Of a stretch of DNA of 64,000 bases, positions 1-11,338 are shown piece after piece. Every line of letters starts with the position of its first letter. Within the stretch, counting starts at the first letter, position 1. The DNA comes from Eucommia ulmoides. Taxonomy: Eukaryota > Streptophyta > Magnoliopsida > Garryales > Eucommiaceae. A model generated the notes under the pieces. The model was not told the DNA's origin. It saw only the letters and a program-made list of their open reading frames with translations, and did no database searches. The stretch is taken from the NCBI GenBank assembly GCA_016647705.1, contig CM028338.1, forward strand, positions 15,394,740-15,458,739, read 5' to 3'. The translations under genes and the position numbers were made by a program.

Positions 1-1
1 T

Positions 2-628
2 GGGTTTAATCCACTAACTCCTTTGGATTTGCTGCCTTTGCCAGTTAATGAAAGGACAAGTTTGGATGGTCAAAAGAAGGCAGAGATGGTGAAGAAACTT
101 CATGAAAATGTACGACAACACATAGAAAATAAAAACGAGCAATATGCGATCAAAGCCAACAAGGGCCGTAGACGAGTCGTCTTTGAACCGGGTGAATGGG
201 TTTGGGTATACATGAGAAAAGAAAGATTTCCAGTCCATAGGCGGTCCAAGCTACATCCAAGAGGGGATGGTCCATTTCAAGTCCTTGAGAGGATCAATGA
301 TAATGCATACAAGCTGGATCTTCCAGGTGAGTATAAAGTTAGTGCAACATTTAATGTTTCTGATCTCTCTTTGTTTGATGTAAGAGACGATTCGAGGTCG
401 AATCCTTTTGAAGAGATGAGGGATGATGAGAACCAACGTGCACCAACAAAGGATCCGCTGCATGTTCCAATTGGGCCTATTACGAGGGCAAGATCCAAGA
501 AGATCAAAGAAGCACTTAATGGGCTAATTCAAGATATATGGGCTGAATCTAAAGTCATAATGCTCAAGTTAGGCCCAAATGGCAATCAAGGCCTAATCCA
601 TCTCATAAAGGCAAGCAAATGGGCTTAG
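2..628 (+). CDS. Ty3/gypsy pol, integrase C-terminal end (partial)
   Basis: The frame is open from base 2 and enters the window already in progress, so the upstream part of pol lies outside. The roughly 209 visible residues carry the familiar end of plant gypsy integrases: a GFNPLTPLDLLPLP segment, a KKAEMVKKLHENV helix, GEWVWVYMRKERFP, SKLHPRGDGPFQVLERIND, a FNVSDLSLFD strand, and a TRARSKKIKEALNGLIQDIW tail. In this family the region follows the DDE core and helps hold target DNA. The stop is about 20 bp before the apparent 3' LTR, which is the usual arrangement. No stop or frameshift is seen in this part, so it is among the better preserved retroelement coding stretches here. A decayed relative of the same tail lies at 50763-50943. 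Family assignment is firm; the lineage within gypsy is not settled. Confidence 0.85.
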   Translation, partial: GFNPLTPLDLLPLPVNERTSLDGQKKAEMVKKLHENVRQHIENKNEQYAIKANKGRRRVVFEPGEWVWVYMRKERFPVHRRSKLHPRGDGPFQVLERINDNAYKLDLPGEYKVSATFNVSDLSLFDVRDDSRSNPFEEMRDDENQRAPTKDPLHVPIGPITRARSKKIKEALNGLIQDIWAESKVIMLKLGPNGNQGLIHLIKASKWA

Positions 629-651
629 TCATGAACTTAAATGGGCCAAAA

Positions 652-1318
652 CATGAGACCCACGAAATTCTACTTATTTATTTTAGTTTATATCATTTTG
701 TAAGACATCAATGCCAATTAGTATTTTTATTTTCTAGTATTGATCTTGTAATAAGTTTGAAAGGCATCTAGGACTTTTGTTCTTGTAGCCTCCCCCTAGG
801 TGTGAAAGGTCACCCACTATCTATAGTAGGGTGTGCTAAAGTTGAAGACTTCTTGTGTGAAAAGGACAACCCTAGGTGTGAAAGACCGCCCCCTATCTAA
901 GGTAGGGTGTGCTTGACCACCCACTAGCCTAGGCTCTCCTTTGTGTTGGTTGCCTATTTAAGAGAGTTGTATTCCATGGGAAAAACACATTACTTGAATA
1001 ATATATCAAATTGAGAGAGTTTTCTCTTGAGTTCTTCATAGAACTTTTCTTTGAACTTATCAAGAATTTCTTGTGGCGTTCAAACTCTATAACTTCGATT
1101 CGTGATTCCATTATAATCTTTGGGTCGAGGTTTGTTATTTTATACCTTTGGTTCGCGTTTCATTCATAAACGTTGGGTCAAGGTTTCTATCAAACATTCT
1201 GTATTTTTGTGTTCTACCTTTCTTTCTTTTCATTATAAATCCAGATTTTAGATCGATCCTAGCAAAGACACCATAAATTGGTTTCGGGTCTCACTATTTC
1301 TTGGTGAGGTTCGCATCA
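652..1318 (+). repeat. Ty3/gypsy 3' LTR
   Basis: This non-coding block directly follows the pol stop and matches, with many substitutions, the block at 50972-51570, which also follows the same pol tail. Shared landmarks are the ACGAAATTC start region, a run around 1015-1100 with TTTTCTCTTGAGTTCTT, and an end reading GGGTCTCACTATTTCTTGGTGAGGTTCGCATCA. A TATA-like CTATTTAAGAG is near 951. Two imperfect copies of a unit of about 76 bp, each starting CCCTAGGTGTGAAAG, lie at about 796 and 871. The end is set by the CATCA that precedes the primer site in the related copy. The exact 5' edge is uncertain. Confidence 0.7.
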
Positions 1319-1320
1319 AT

Positions 1321-1657
1321 CACCGTAGTGGTAAAGACAGTAGCAGATTTGAAAAATATTTTGCTGGTTCACCGCCTAGGCGATGATCCGTCAGTAGCAT
1401 TTGTCTTCTCAGCATTTTCACCGCCACAGCGATGGGCTTCTTTTACAATTTTGCCTCTGTGCTTGTTTTTCCACTATTCTTCGACCGTTTTTTGTTTGAT
1501 CACATCGTTTTCTCTTTAGTTTCCTATATTTTTGCCCCACACACCTGATTTATACAAAAAGTAATAAAAACTAATTAAAACATAATAAAATACTATATAA
1601 ACGCTCGAAAACTTACTTAATTTAGTTTGAAAATATATAGATAAATCACACCTATCA
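1321..1657 (-). repeat. Fragment of Athila/Tat-like LTR
   Basis: Read on the minus strand this begins with the TGATAGGTGTG terminus shared by the LTRs at 12543-13973, 15904-17448 and 60256-61608. Only about the first 340 bp of the LTR are present, cut off where it abuts the gypsy LTR. It includes the family's near-palindromic CACCGCCTAGGCGATG around 1370 and the CCGCCACAG segment. No target duplication was found, so this is a truncated piece. Confidence 0.65.
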
Positions 1658-2640
1658 ACGTGTACATAGTAGCAAAAGTACAAATGTGTCGAGTATGTAG
1701 TGTAAAGTCAAAACAAACATTTACATGCAATGCACGACAAAAAGAAACATTAAACCCATTATATTTAAAATAAAAAAGGGTTGGATAATGTTCATCCTCA
1801 AAAAAACAAAGTAAAACTTCTTATTAAACCGGGGCTGAAAGGAGAAGGGTAGCTAATCAGATCTAAGAGAAAAGAGTAGACCCAGATCCTCCGAATTGGA
1901 GTTAGAGTGGTAGAAGTCCTGCTCTTCGTATTGGCTGAGTGCCAGTACCAGCGAGTGGATCTTCTCTTTCTTCTCCTCATTTTCCTCCCGGAGCTTGTCC
2001 CTCTTCTTCTTCATAATATCTCTTTAGCGCTTGTGGAGATGGACTTGAACCCTCAGCTTATGAATCTCAGCATCAGCCCTCCTCAGATGATCTTGGAGCT
2101 CTTGGAGTTATGAAATCGTAGAAAAATAGTGATTCAGAATATGGTGCATGCATCTTCAATAGCGCAGAAAGAAGAATGCTCGTCAGTTAAAGTCTTCGTG
2201 ATCATCATTAGCTCGCAAAAACAGAAGTCGAGCTTGACCTCCTTCTTCTTCTCTAGTTGGACATTGTCGAAAGAGGTAGACATATTTTCAAACAAAGAAA
2301 GAAATGAACTAGTAAAAAGGACAGTAAGCAAAGAAAATGAGATAGTAAAATTGTCAGAAGGTTTGGTTTTAAATAGCTAAACCACTTAGCAAAGTGGGAA
2401 AAGAAGTAGAGACGAACAGGCGAACATGCACTTTATTTATAACGAATAAATAACGTAAAAGGATGGGGAAAGTATTGTAATTATGAGAACAGGTTCCAAG
2501 GTTAATATTGGTAGGGTCTGCATAGCAGAACATAATTACTAAAAACATCATCATTACAAAAACTAGTAGGTAATAAAAACTAAAAAGATAATTGACAAAT
2601 CAAGATGGCCTTTGTTACTCTAAATTATCTGGCTGGACGG
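1658..2640 (-). pseudogene. Antisense retroelement second ORF, decayed
   Basis: The minus strand holds short open pieces that look like one broken coding region. One, at 2331-2134, includes KLDFCFCELMMITKTLTDEH and SSFCAIEDACTIF. Another, at 1980-1798, is very basic and starts MRRRKRRSTRWYWHSANT. I recognise the style of a second open frame found in large plant gypsy-type elements downstream of the coiled-coil ORF, but I cannot name a domain. It lies on the same strand as, and downstream of, the gag-like gene at 4785-2640, so both probably belong to one element. 1658-1797 shows nothing else. A host gene is unlikely given the internal stops. Confidence 0.4.
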
Positions 2641-4785
2641 TGATCTGAAGTCTAGTGGGAACTCGAAGAACTAGATCAGTAGGTAGAACTGGAGCCTGAT
2701 TTATTGTTGGCAAAGCTGGTTCAACTGCTCGTTGACTTAATGATGTAACCAATGAAGGATCAACCATTGTTGTTTAAGACAATGTGGAGCATGGAACAGA
2801 GGTCACATCGATTACCTAGCAGTAGATGACTGGATCTTCGTTGTGATTGGTGAAGGGACTGTCATATCAGTCGCGCATTCTTCGTCTACTGCATTAGTTG
2901 CAGAATCCTCATCCTCTTATTCCCCATTTTCTAAGTCTTTTTCCAAAAAGGAAAGATTGAGCTTAGGATGCTCGTTCGACACTTTCTCTTGGCAATACCT
3001 AAAGATAATAATTTAGAGATCTTTCCTAAGTTTATCAATCTTCTCCCAAATCAACTTGTTCTTTCCCTCATGCTCCTTCGTCTTTAACTTCATAACTTCG
3101 AACAGCTCTTCCATCGCCTCTGTCCGATCAGCAAACTTGGTCTCTAGATCGGAAGCTTTAACCTTCTTGGAGTTCAACTTAGCTAACATTAAACTCTTCT
3201 CGCCTTCAGAACATTAGAGGTCATCGTCTTTTGTCTTAACCTCAGCCTTTAAAAAATTATTCTCAACCCTCAACGCGTTGAGCTCGTCCCTCAAATATGA
3301 GCTTTAAGTAAAGAACCTAGTGTTCTAGTAGATCAGCAACTGATTACCCTTTTAGAGGACCTCACAATTGGGCATTGGTTGCTTGTAGATTGGCTTTAAA
3401 TTTTTTTCCTAGACGATCTCTCTACTGCCAGGTCGGTCTCCAGAGAAATATTTTTCTCCTGAAGAACACGAAGGTCTTCCTCTAGCTGACTCGACTCTGC
3501 CAACTAATGCATGAGCTGAGTATCTAACTCAGCCATGTCATCCGAACTCCCAACCAAAGTAGAGGTCAAATGGATGCTTTGCAAGACAAAATTCGAGTTC
3601 AAAAAGAAATCCACAATTCAAGTCTAAGGAATAAATAACTTAAAAAGAAAATTGCCTAAAGGAGTGAACAAAACGATAGTGCGAAATAGCTCAGTGCAAC
3701 CATAGGTCCCAATTGTAGCCTGACTCTTGTCCCGAGACTGCTCCAATAGAGCACGAATGGCGATATCAAAAACCTTCTGGCAGCCTAGAACTAAAGGGCC
3801 TACCTCTTAGCAACTGACATACCTGATCACGAAAAGCACCACGAGTACTTAGAGAGGATGATGTGTCATGGCTTGATGCCATTGAAGTAGAAGGAGGAGG
3901 TGGAGGAGCATTGGTTACAGCGACTTCAGCATGAATTATAAGAGTCCTAGTGACACGATTTACAAACTCCAACCCATGAATTTTGGTAGGAACTAGAACC
4001 TATGCGATAGGGATAAGGATAGAAACTACTCTACACCGTCTTCTACTCAGTAGTAGTGAGTCATCAGAGTCCGATGACATTGAAATGACGAGTTGATGTG
4101 CTACAGGATGAGCTGCAACAGGTTGAGGAGCACAGGGTTGTGCAGTTGTTTGAGAGGTCTTCTTGGGCACTCTCTTCCTCTTCCCTAAGGCCAAGTCCCT
4201 CACTTGAATAACTTGAGAGTCATCCATCTTGGTTAGTTCGAACATATCTTAGGTAAAGACCTTAAAATAATGAACTTATGGCACCAGAAGTTTCTTGAGT
4301 CCATCCACAACCTTAGAATTAAGGTGGAAGCTTTTGTAGGCTCCTTTACTTGAACCAAAAGATCCATGAGATACAAGAACATGATAAAAACAAGACTGAC
4401 AAACCAATATTAGAAGGTAGAAATTAAGAAAAAGAAAATCACTTGGGAAATTAAAGTGCTTCAGCACGATCGGAGGTTGACCTATCTCATCAGAGGAGAA
4501 CTCCCAATAACCCTTGAAGAAGAGATATCATCTCTTCGAACCCTTTACCATAGATGGAAAATCGGTGAGGAAAGAGTACTTCTTGATGGCTGAGTAATAA
4601 TATCTACCAGTTTTTTTTTTGCAAAATTTAAGGGAGAACACACTCCTAATCATTTTTATGGTGAGGGGGACGTTGTTTACCCGAGAAATGACTAAAGCTC
4701 CCATAATCAGACGGAACCCATTAGGTACTAATTAGGTTGGAGTAATTTCTAGTTAGTGAAAAAGATTACAGAGAAGAGGGGTGAT
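2640..4785 (-). pseudogene. Gypsy-type gag-like ORF (Transposase_28-like), main part
   Basis: Translated on the minus strand with stops and shifts, this resembles the plant 'putative gypsy type transposon' domain followed by a long linker and coiled coil. The domain part, near 4730-4480, shows LVPNGFRL, GALVISRVNNVPLT, SLKFCKKKTGRYYY and KGYWEFSSDEIG in series. The linker at 4245-3766 is rich in Ser, Pro and basic residues (LALGKRKRVPKK; APPPPPSTS). The coiled coil at about 3300-3000 has heptad-rich text such as ELNALRVENNFLKAEVKTK and EAMEELFEVMKLKTKEHEGK. Proteins of this build occur in large non-autonomous LTR elements; their role is not established. The 5' part of the same gene lies at 6480-6170, separated by a copia LTR fragment. 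Several in-frame stops show that it is dead. Confidence 0.6.
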
Positions 4786-4789
4786 TTAA

Positions 4790-6167
4790 AAGTCATATCC
4801 TTTTGATTTAAGAAAGTGAAATAATTTAGGGACTAAATTGAATTATTTAAAAGTAATATTTAAGTGAAATGGACCAGGATTAAATGGTACTGATATATGA
4901 GGTCTATATGTGTATTTACTTGTCATATCTTGTGGGAATTAGCCGTTAGAGGGCCTATTTTAAATTAGTTTAAATAGACCTGCGTTATTCACATATCAAT
5001 ACATCATTCTATCAAGAACTTTCAGTTCATGAGCTTTCTAAAAGTTATTATTCTAAGATTATATCCAGGTATTATTATGAGATCATTATTGAGAAAAGTT
5101 TTTGAGAAAAAGTACTAAGTATTTTGGCGTCACCGATCTAAACTTTGTTGCGATTCAATTTTTATTCTTTCGGTGATATCCTGGTGAGATCTTTCCAAGC
5201 TACTGTTTCTTATTTTGAGTTGTTATTATTATTACTTGCTTGGATTTAAGATCTGTGTGAAGTCATTTTTGAACTTTAAAGTGCGTAAAAATTAATTTAA
5301 AACGATTTTTGTGATAATCTAATTATGAGCATATTTTTGCGCTACCCGCTTATTTTATAATCATATTTTAAATTCCTCGCTTAATTCTATCACTTGTAAT
5401 TATCGGGACATTAATTGAGTTTAAATTGATTTGAGGTGGTAGAAGTTTTGAGTGAGAAGAAACTTATCGATTTTTGTAATTGGTGAGTTTTGAGAGGATT
5501 AGATAGTATTGGGAGTATCTAATTAGTGGTAGCTAAGTTTCAATCTCTTCCAGTAAAGATATTGAGGTTTAATCTTTACCTAAGGTATAAAAAGATTAGG
5601 TTACTCTTTTCCTTTGAAAAGAGATAGGCGTGATTCTTCCTGATTAGAATTAATTATGTGTGAATTATAATGGTTCCATCCTTACTGGTGAAAAGAATAC
5701 TTGGAGAGTTTTTTGGTGAGGATTGATTCTTAGCCTAAGTATAAAAGAATTAGGTTAATCTTTAGCCTGTTAAAAAATAGAGGTTTTTCCTTAGCCTACA
5801 AAAAAACAATTGTAAAGGTTGAATCTGATAAAAGAATCATTATGTAAAGGTTTGGTTTCTACTTGTTTAAGGAATCTAGTGGTTTAGTATGTAAAAATAT
5901 CCGTGGGGCTTGGAGGACTGAATTAACCAAAAGTAACTTGGTGAACTAGGATTTATCGTGGTGTTTTACTTTGTTACTTTATTTATTTATTATTGTTTGG
6001 GTGTGCACCTAGAGTTAATTACACTTATCTGCTACTATATAAAGATCATAATTAATTTAGGATTAAATTAATTATTTAAAAATTTAAGTGTTGAAAATAT
6101 AAAAATTTGTTTTAATTTTTATAACTACCCAATTTGCGCCCCTCTTTGGTAGATCACTGGGTCAACA
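4790..6167 (+). repeat. Truncated copia LTR (family B, copy a)
   Basis: This matches the downstream 60 percent of the LTRs at 19595-21712 and 57114-59461. Shared landmarks are GGGACTAAATTGAA near 4829, a TATA-like TTTAAATAGACC at about 4970, GGTGGTAGAAG near 5435, the repeated 'xxx-GATTAGGTTA' runs at 5590-5760, and the terminal CTGGGTCAACA. About 960 bp of the 5' part are missing. The insertion splits the minus-strand gag-like gene. No clear target duplication was found, in keeping with a truncated insertion or later deletion. Confidence 0.75.
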
Positions 6168-6169
6168 GA

Positions 6170-6480
6170 TACTGTATTTGGTTTGGAATTGCTAGATCTA
6201 TTCTTCCCTAAAATTACTAGCACCATGATTTCAATAGTTCAATATAGAATTGGTGGAAGGATGAGCTTTGGTAGACGTCATCTTCTACGAAACAAGAGTC
6301 GACAATGAACCAACCTTTGTCAGACTATTCAATGGACTCAAAGCCATATTCAGAACAGAATAACAAAAAGAAAAACGGAGTATGAAAACAACAATCGATC
6401 AAGAAATCGGAAGGAGAAATCAAGAACTTAATGAATTGGGATTGACACGAAAGAAAAGGTGATCTTTCAACTCACTTCTT
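6170..6480 (-). pseudogene. Gypsy-type gag-like ORF, N-terminal part
   Basis: On the minus strand this reads CSEYGFESIE, stop, SDKGWFIVDSCFVEDDVYQ, SSSFHQFYIELLKSW, then stops. It fits the upstream part of the gene whose main portion lies at 4785-2640: same strand, right order, and separated only by the copia LTR fragment at 4790-6167. In-frame stops are present. The match rests on position and style, not on a database search. Confidence 0.45.
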
Positions 6481-6704
6481 CGAATCATCATAAAATTCAA
6501 GAGAGAAAATGATATGGGAGAAATTTCCACTCATGTGCATTGTTTAATAAAAGCCTAAAAGGCTTTGCGGGTCGAGTCAAGTTGTTAAGGACAACCCGGA
6601 AGAGGTGACCTGATGATCACCTCGGGCCGAACACATCAACCCATCCAAAATAAAGGTGAGCTCATGAGAACAATCGAAAACCTAAATAAAAGAAGGCCCA
6701 GTAA
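6481..6704 (-). other. Non-coding leader of the antisense gypsy-type element
   Basis: This short stretch lies between the start of the antisense gag-like gene and the copia 5' LTR. It has no open frame of note. It contains CGGGTCGAGTC and CCTCGGGCCGAAC, of the kind seen in LTRs or leaders of large plant gypsy elements. I infer it is the untranslated leader of the element that the copia insertion disrupted. Confidence 0.3.
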
Positions 6705-8862
6705 TGTGGTTTTAACCTAAGCAGTTTCAATCATAAGATTCCTAGATAAATGTGATTTTGACAATAACACCACATTTGATGTTTTAAATGAAATAACAAT
6801 AATTTTGAGTATAGATTATCCGAGCATCACCGAAACATACCATGGAAGTGAATTTAATTCAAAATGTATGAAAGGTACGATTTAAATTAAAGTAATTTTT
6901 CATTTCAACAATATTCGCGAGATATAGAATTCGGAACTCTATAGGACGCACACACACACTCCGTATAGGTATGAAAATGTGATATACTGATCTTGACATG
7001 TCCAATATGCCTAAATATCACAATGTAAAATATGTATTTAATTATTACATGCTAAAACGGAAAAAAATCACCTATTGATCAAAATTATGCGAAATAGGAA
7101 ATTTACATGATCATAAGGTACATTATATTTTTGGATCATCCATACATCATTAATATACTTGATAAATATTTTAAAAGTATTTAAAATGATAAACGATCAT
7201 AAACTGAGACCAAAAATCCCAAATGGACGAAAATAGAATGCTACAGGAATTGTAGCATAAGTAGTCAACTACTTATGCTATAACTCGTCAACTACTTCAG
7301 GGCAAAATATTTTCTCTCTCCTGCTCTATTTTCGGCTCCTCATTTTGGCATAGTATGCTTGTTCTAATTGTTGTATAATGATTCTTATACATTATAATGA
7401 TTGTCTAACATGTTATCATCATTCAATTTGATCAAAACCATGTTGAATTAAAGGGAATTTGATCAAAACAATTTGAACAATTTGAGAACTCAATTTGCAA
7501 TTTTTTATCATAAACCAAAATTTGGATTTACATACCAAATTTTGTTCGGAACGTTCAAATCATGCAATAGTATGTTAGTTTAACACATCTAGATAATATA
7601 TGCATGATCAATTAATATGTTCATCATTTTATCTATGATTAATTGACAAATTGGTTCAAAGAGTATGAAAATTTTGTTTTCCTCATGTGAAATGTATTCT
7701 AAGTGTTCAACTTCATCAAATGTTTGTATGTACTCAAATGTATTGTATACATGTATAATATACATTATACATTAAGTATATGAATGCTCAATTTCATAAT
7801 CACGTATGTATATAAGTATAAGGTATGTATTTATCAAGACTAATTAATGGGAACACCTTTAAATAAACAATGATTTACTTTGTAGGCGAAGTTTGATAAT
7901 TTAATTTGATTATCTCTCATTTAATTGCTGACCTACCTTCTCCTTGATTTAATGATCATGTCTTGAAATAAATCCAAACAAATTTCCTATACATTTATTG
8001 AATATTGAATCCACCATATCATGTTCACATGTTTTCTTCATGGAATCAAGGGAATTTGTCAAGATACCAATTTGAATACATGTTGACATTTGAAAATCCA
8101 TTTTTATATTCATTGTATCCATGATTTGTGCAAGTTGTTGGGATTGGGGTTCAATTAATTATTGTGTAAAGTCAAATTAGTATCAAGACAATCCTAGAGC
8201 TAATGGAGAGGAGCCCCATTCTTGTCTTAACAATTTGAAGAGAAGCACTCCAACATTCAAACTCTCTCAAGCTCTTCAATTGAGATATCCTCCATACATT
8301 CTCTACACCTATATAAGGAGGAAGATTGTTGAAAGTTTAAAGAATAAGAGAACCAACTCTCACCAAGTATCATTCATTCAACTTGAGCTACAAAGATCAA
8401 AGAGATACTACCAAAACTTCCATGCAAAAATCTGTGCAACAACACTTCTTCTATTTCTTGATTCATTTTCTTGAGTGGTTGTTGTATTTACTTCACACAC
8501 ATAGATTCTTGATTTCTAGATTGTATAGTCGTGGGATACGAACTTCTCAAGTGGTAACTATAGACGGTTTGGTCTTCACCCATAAGAAGATCAAAGATAG
8601 TGAAATTCTCGAATGAGCTTGGGAGAGTGGACTAGGCAAAGGGTGTTTGTTGAACCACGATAAATACTGGTATCAATTTCTCTAACTCTACTCTTTATAT
8701 TTTTTGCTTATATTTGTGTTTGTGATTATTATTTTGATTGAATATCCGTTGTGCACTTCACACAATCACATAAACACTTAAGTTTATATTGATTAAAAAT
8801 AATTAATAAAATATTTGTCAAAACCCAATTCACCCCCTCTCTCTGGAATTATTGGGCCATCA
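6705..8862 (+). repeat. 5' LTR of copia element A
   Basis: This is about 2.16 kb, homologous along its length to 14395-18227. It starts near a TTAACCTAAGCAGTTTCAATC run and ends in TATTGGGCCATCA. A TATA-like CTATATAAGG is at 8309. A 24-bp near-palindrome at 7255-7278 lies about 1 kb upstream of the TATA. Compared with the 3' LTR, about 130 bp are missing near 8520, between two TCTAGATTGTA-like repeats. The left edge is blurred because TG is embedded in TAATGTGGTTTTAACC. Confidence 0.85.
7255..7278. promoter_or_regulatory. U3 near-palindrome, copia A 5' LTR
   Basis: The arms GCATAAGTAGT and ACTACTTATGC flank a CA core, so 22 of 24 bases are self-complementary. A related half-site, CGTCAACTACTT, follows at 7287. 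The 3' LTR has a perfect version at 14944. Its position upstream of the TATA box suggests a factor-binding or hairpin-forming site; that is inference. Confidence 0.6.
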
Positions 8863-8880
8863 ATTGGCATCAGAGTCACA
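8863..8880 (+). other. Primer binding site, copia A
   Basis: Directly after the LTR end is ATTGGCATCAGAGTCAC. It resembles the plant initiator tRNA-Met primer site TGGTATCAGAGC with one or two changes. It fixes the 5' LTR end at 8862. Confidence 0.75.
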
Positions 8881-8918
8881 CTTGCTTAATAGGCTTAAAA
8901 TTCTAGCAAATCGATCAT

Positions 8919-9561
8919 GCCAAATTTCGTTGCAACTACTATTCCCAAAGGTCAATCCATGCAAAGACCTTCGTTATTTAATGGTAACAATTATGTGTTT
9001 TTGAAGGCTAGAATGATGGCATTTTTACAAGTTACAAATTATTAAGCTTGGAAAGTTAATAAAAATGGTCCAAATATTGAAATTAAAACTAATCCTGATG
9101 GATCTACTACACTTAAAGTAGAATCGAAATTTGATAATAGGGACACCAAGTTAATTTCTATAAATACTCAAGCTATTAACCTTCTTTGTTATGGTTTATG
9201 TGTTCATGAATATAATAGGATTTCCGGATGCTCATCGGCTAAGGAGATTTGGGATACTCTCACAATTACTCATGAGGGTACAAACCAAGTCAAATAATCC
9301 AAGATCGACATTCTCGTGCACCAATACGAACTCTTCAAGATGGAGGATGGAGAATCGATCATGGAGATGTATATTCGCTTTACAAATATTTGTAATAACT
9401 TGAATGCACACGGAAAGCAGTACGCAGTGCCCGACCAAGTACGAAATATCCTTAGAGCTCTTCCTAAGGCGCAGGAACCAAAGGTGACGGCCATCTTGGA
9501 AACCAAAGATCTAAACAAATATACCATTGATGAACTTATTGGTAACTTGACCACTCAGTAG
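8919..9561 (+). pseudogene. Copia A gag (UBN2-type)
   Basis: From ATG at 8919 the frame reads MPNFVATTIPKGQSMQRPSL, FNGNNYVFLKARMMAFLQV, a stop replacing the usual residue before AWKV, then KLISINTQAINLLCYGL and SSAKEIWDTLTITHEGT. A second stop follows (NQVK, stop, SKIDILVHQYELFKM), and after it the longest clean segment, ending IDELIGNLTTQ and stop at 9561. This is the capsid-forming gag of long-LTR copia elements; the same family is seen at 59512. The text is collinear with the family over about 210 residues, with two in-frame stops. Function is lost. Confidence 0.8.
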
Positions 9562-10048
9562 CCTTCACTCAAAAGCTTTGAAGAATAAGGTAGAATGAGC
9601 CAAAAGAATGGAATAGCCTTAAAAGCTATTCAAGTTGATGAGGATGATGATGAAAGCATTGAAAGTGATGCTGGGAGTGAAATGGCTCTTTTAGGTTGAA
9701 TACTACAAATGTCACAAGCTTGGTTACTACAAAACTGATTGTCCTCAACTTAAGGAGGATCATAAAAAGCTGAAGAAACATCATCACAAGAGTAAGATGA
9801 GAGATTCCAAGGCAACTTGCGATGACACCGACACAAATGGCTCGGAAAGTGAAAGTAGTGGCAAAGAACCAAACCTACTTGCACTAATGGCAAAAGAAGA
9901 TGAGGTAACTCATATTTTCATAACTTATTCGATTGAAGAATATGATGAGTTACTTGATGCATATGAGGATTTTAAAGAAAAGCTTAAAAATTATTTTTCA
10001 AAAATGATAAATCTTAACAAAACAATATTTTACTTGTTTAAAGTTTAA
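9562..10048 (+). pseudogene. Copia A gag C-terminus with mutated zinc knuckle
   Basis: After the gag stop, an acidic stretch (VDEDDDESIESDAGSEM) leads to a CCHC zinc-knuckle relic at about 9700-9760 reading YYKCHKLGYYKTDCPQLK. The first Cys and the His are both Tyr, so this knuckle should not bind zinc. The frame continues as an open segment at 9797-10048 rich in Lys, Ser, Glu and Asp, with EEYDELLDAYEDFKEKL, as in the linker before the protease in this lineage. No DSG protease motif was found after it. Confidence 0.65.
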
Positions 10049-10099
10049 AATACAATCTTTAAAGTATAAACCAACTATGTGATAATTGCTTTAAAGTAA

Positions 10100-11007
10100 C
10101 ATTTCTTGAAAATCAATGTGTCGTCAAAGAAAATGATTATCACAAAGTTTTGTTTGTTGCATCACGTTTTGAAAATATTTACATATGTTCTTTTGATGAC
10201 TTATCTTCTCAAAATAATTCTTATCTTAATGCATTTACCAAAAATAGTTGGTTGTGGCATAAATGGTTCAGACATGCTAGCATGGAACTTATTTGAAACT
10301 TATCTAAAAATAATCTTGTACGTGGTTTACCAAATGCTAAATTTATTAAATATAAGATATGTGATGCATGTCAACTTAGTAAACAAGTTAAAAGTTCTTT
10401 TAAGAAGAAGAAGTTCATTTCTACTACTAAACCGTTAGAACTTTCTCATCTAGACTTATTCGGTCCTAATCCCGTTGTTAGTTTAGGTGGAAAGAATTAT
10501 GCATTTGTTATTGTTGATGATTATTCTAGATATACATGGGTTCTATTACTTGCTAAGAAAAGTGATGTTGCTTATGTATTTGTTAAGTTTTGTAAACGTG
10601 TTGAAAATGAGAAAGGTACTAGCGTCAAAAATATCCGAAGCCATAGAAGAAGAGAATTCCAAAATGATGAGATTGAAATTTTTTGTGACAAACAAGGTTA
10701 CGGGCACAATTTTTCAGCCCCTAAAACACCTCAACAAAATGGCGTTGTTGAGAGGCAAAATCTCTCTTTACAAGAAATGGCTCAGACTATGTTAAACGAG
10801 CATTCTTCACCGCAATACTTTTGGGTTGAAGCCGTAAGTACAGCATGTTACGTATTGAACCATGTTTCAATCCGTATATGTTTAAATAAAACTCTATATG
10901 AGCTATGGAATGGTAAAACCCCTATTATCTCTTATTTTAAAGTTTTCAGTTGCAAATGTTTTATTCTGAATGATAAAGAAAATCTTTCAAAAATTGATCA
11001 AATCTAA
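10100..11007 (+). pseudogene. Copia A pre-integrase and integrase
   Basis: Reading with shifts gives the pre-integrase region (NDYHKVLFVASRFENIYICS), the HHCC zinc finger (SWLWHKWFRHASMEL, then CDACQLSKQVKSSF), and the catalytic core: LELSHLDLFGPNPVVSLGGK with the first Asp, VDDYSRYTWVLLL, a damaged second-Asp region (IRSHRRREFQNDE, expected Asp absent), and PKTPQQNGVVERQN with the catalytic Glu. The final open segment 10777-11007 (MAQTMLNEHSSPQYFWVEAV) continues to SKIDQI and a stop. The LGH of the finger is FRH and there is a stop after ASMELI. The core is collinear with Ty1/copia integrases. Reverse transcriptase should follow but does not: sequence homology ends near 11010. Confidence 0.8.
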
Positions 11008-11019
11008 GTTATATGAGAT

Positions 11020-11338
11020 TGATATATACATCAACAAACCATAAAAAGGCTAAATATTAAATAAAACCATCAAAACAGGGTGCGGAACGAGAAACGGATC
11101 AAGTGACTTGTGGCTGGAAATGTTATAGCAGAAGTAGTCAACTACTTCTGAATAAGTAGTCAACTACTTATCCTGACGGGTGAGAATTAGGTTGTTATAG
11201 ATTAAATACAATCTTAATGATTCTAGGGTTGCTTTGCACGAATTCTTTGTCTATATATGCACATATTATCACGTTGAGAGATTTTGAGAAAATTCCCAAC
11301 CCTAAGTTGAGATCTTATGTTCTTGAGAAATTCTAGTC
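11020..11338 (+). promoter_or_regulatory. Candidate internal promoter with palindrome pair
   Basis: Between the truncated integrase and the second ORF lies a non-coding segment with two adjacent near-palindromes, 11129-11150 (arms CAGAAGTAGT and ACTACTTCTG) and 11152-11171 (arms ATAAGTAGT and ACTACTTAT). They are the same motif found in the U3 of this element's LTRs. A TATA-like CTATATATGCAC follows at about 11251, and the second ORF starts at 11339. This arrangement looks like a copied LTR promoter module. That it drives the second ORF is inference. Confidence 0.4.

Noticed and set aside
652..1293. 8-bp inverted ends TGAGACCC and GGGTCTCA as LTR boundaries
   Set aside because: The related LTR at 50972 does not share the left half, and the primer site in that copy lies about 30 bp beyond GGGTCTCA, so the match may be chance.
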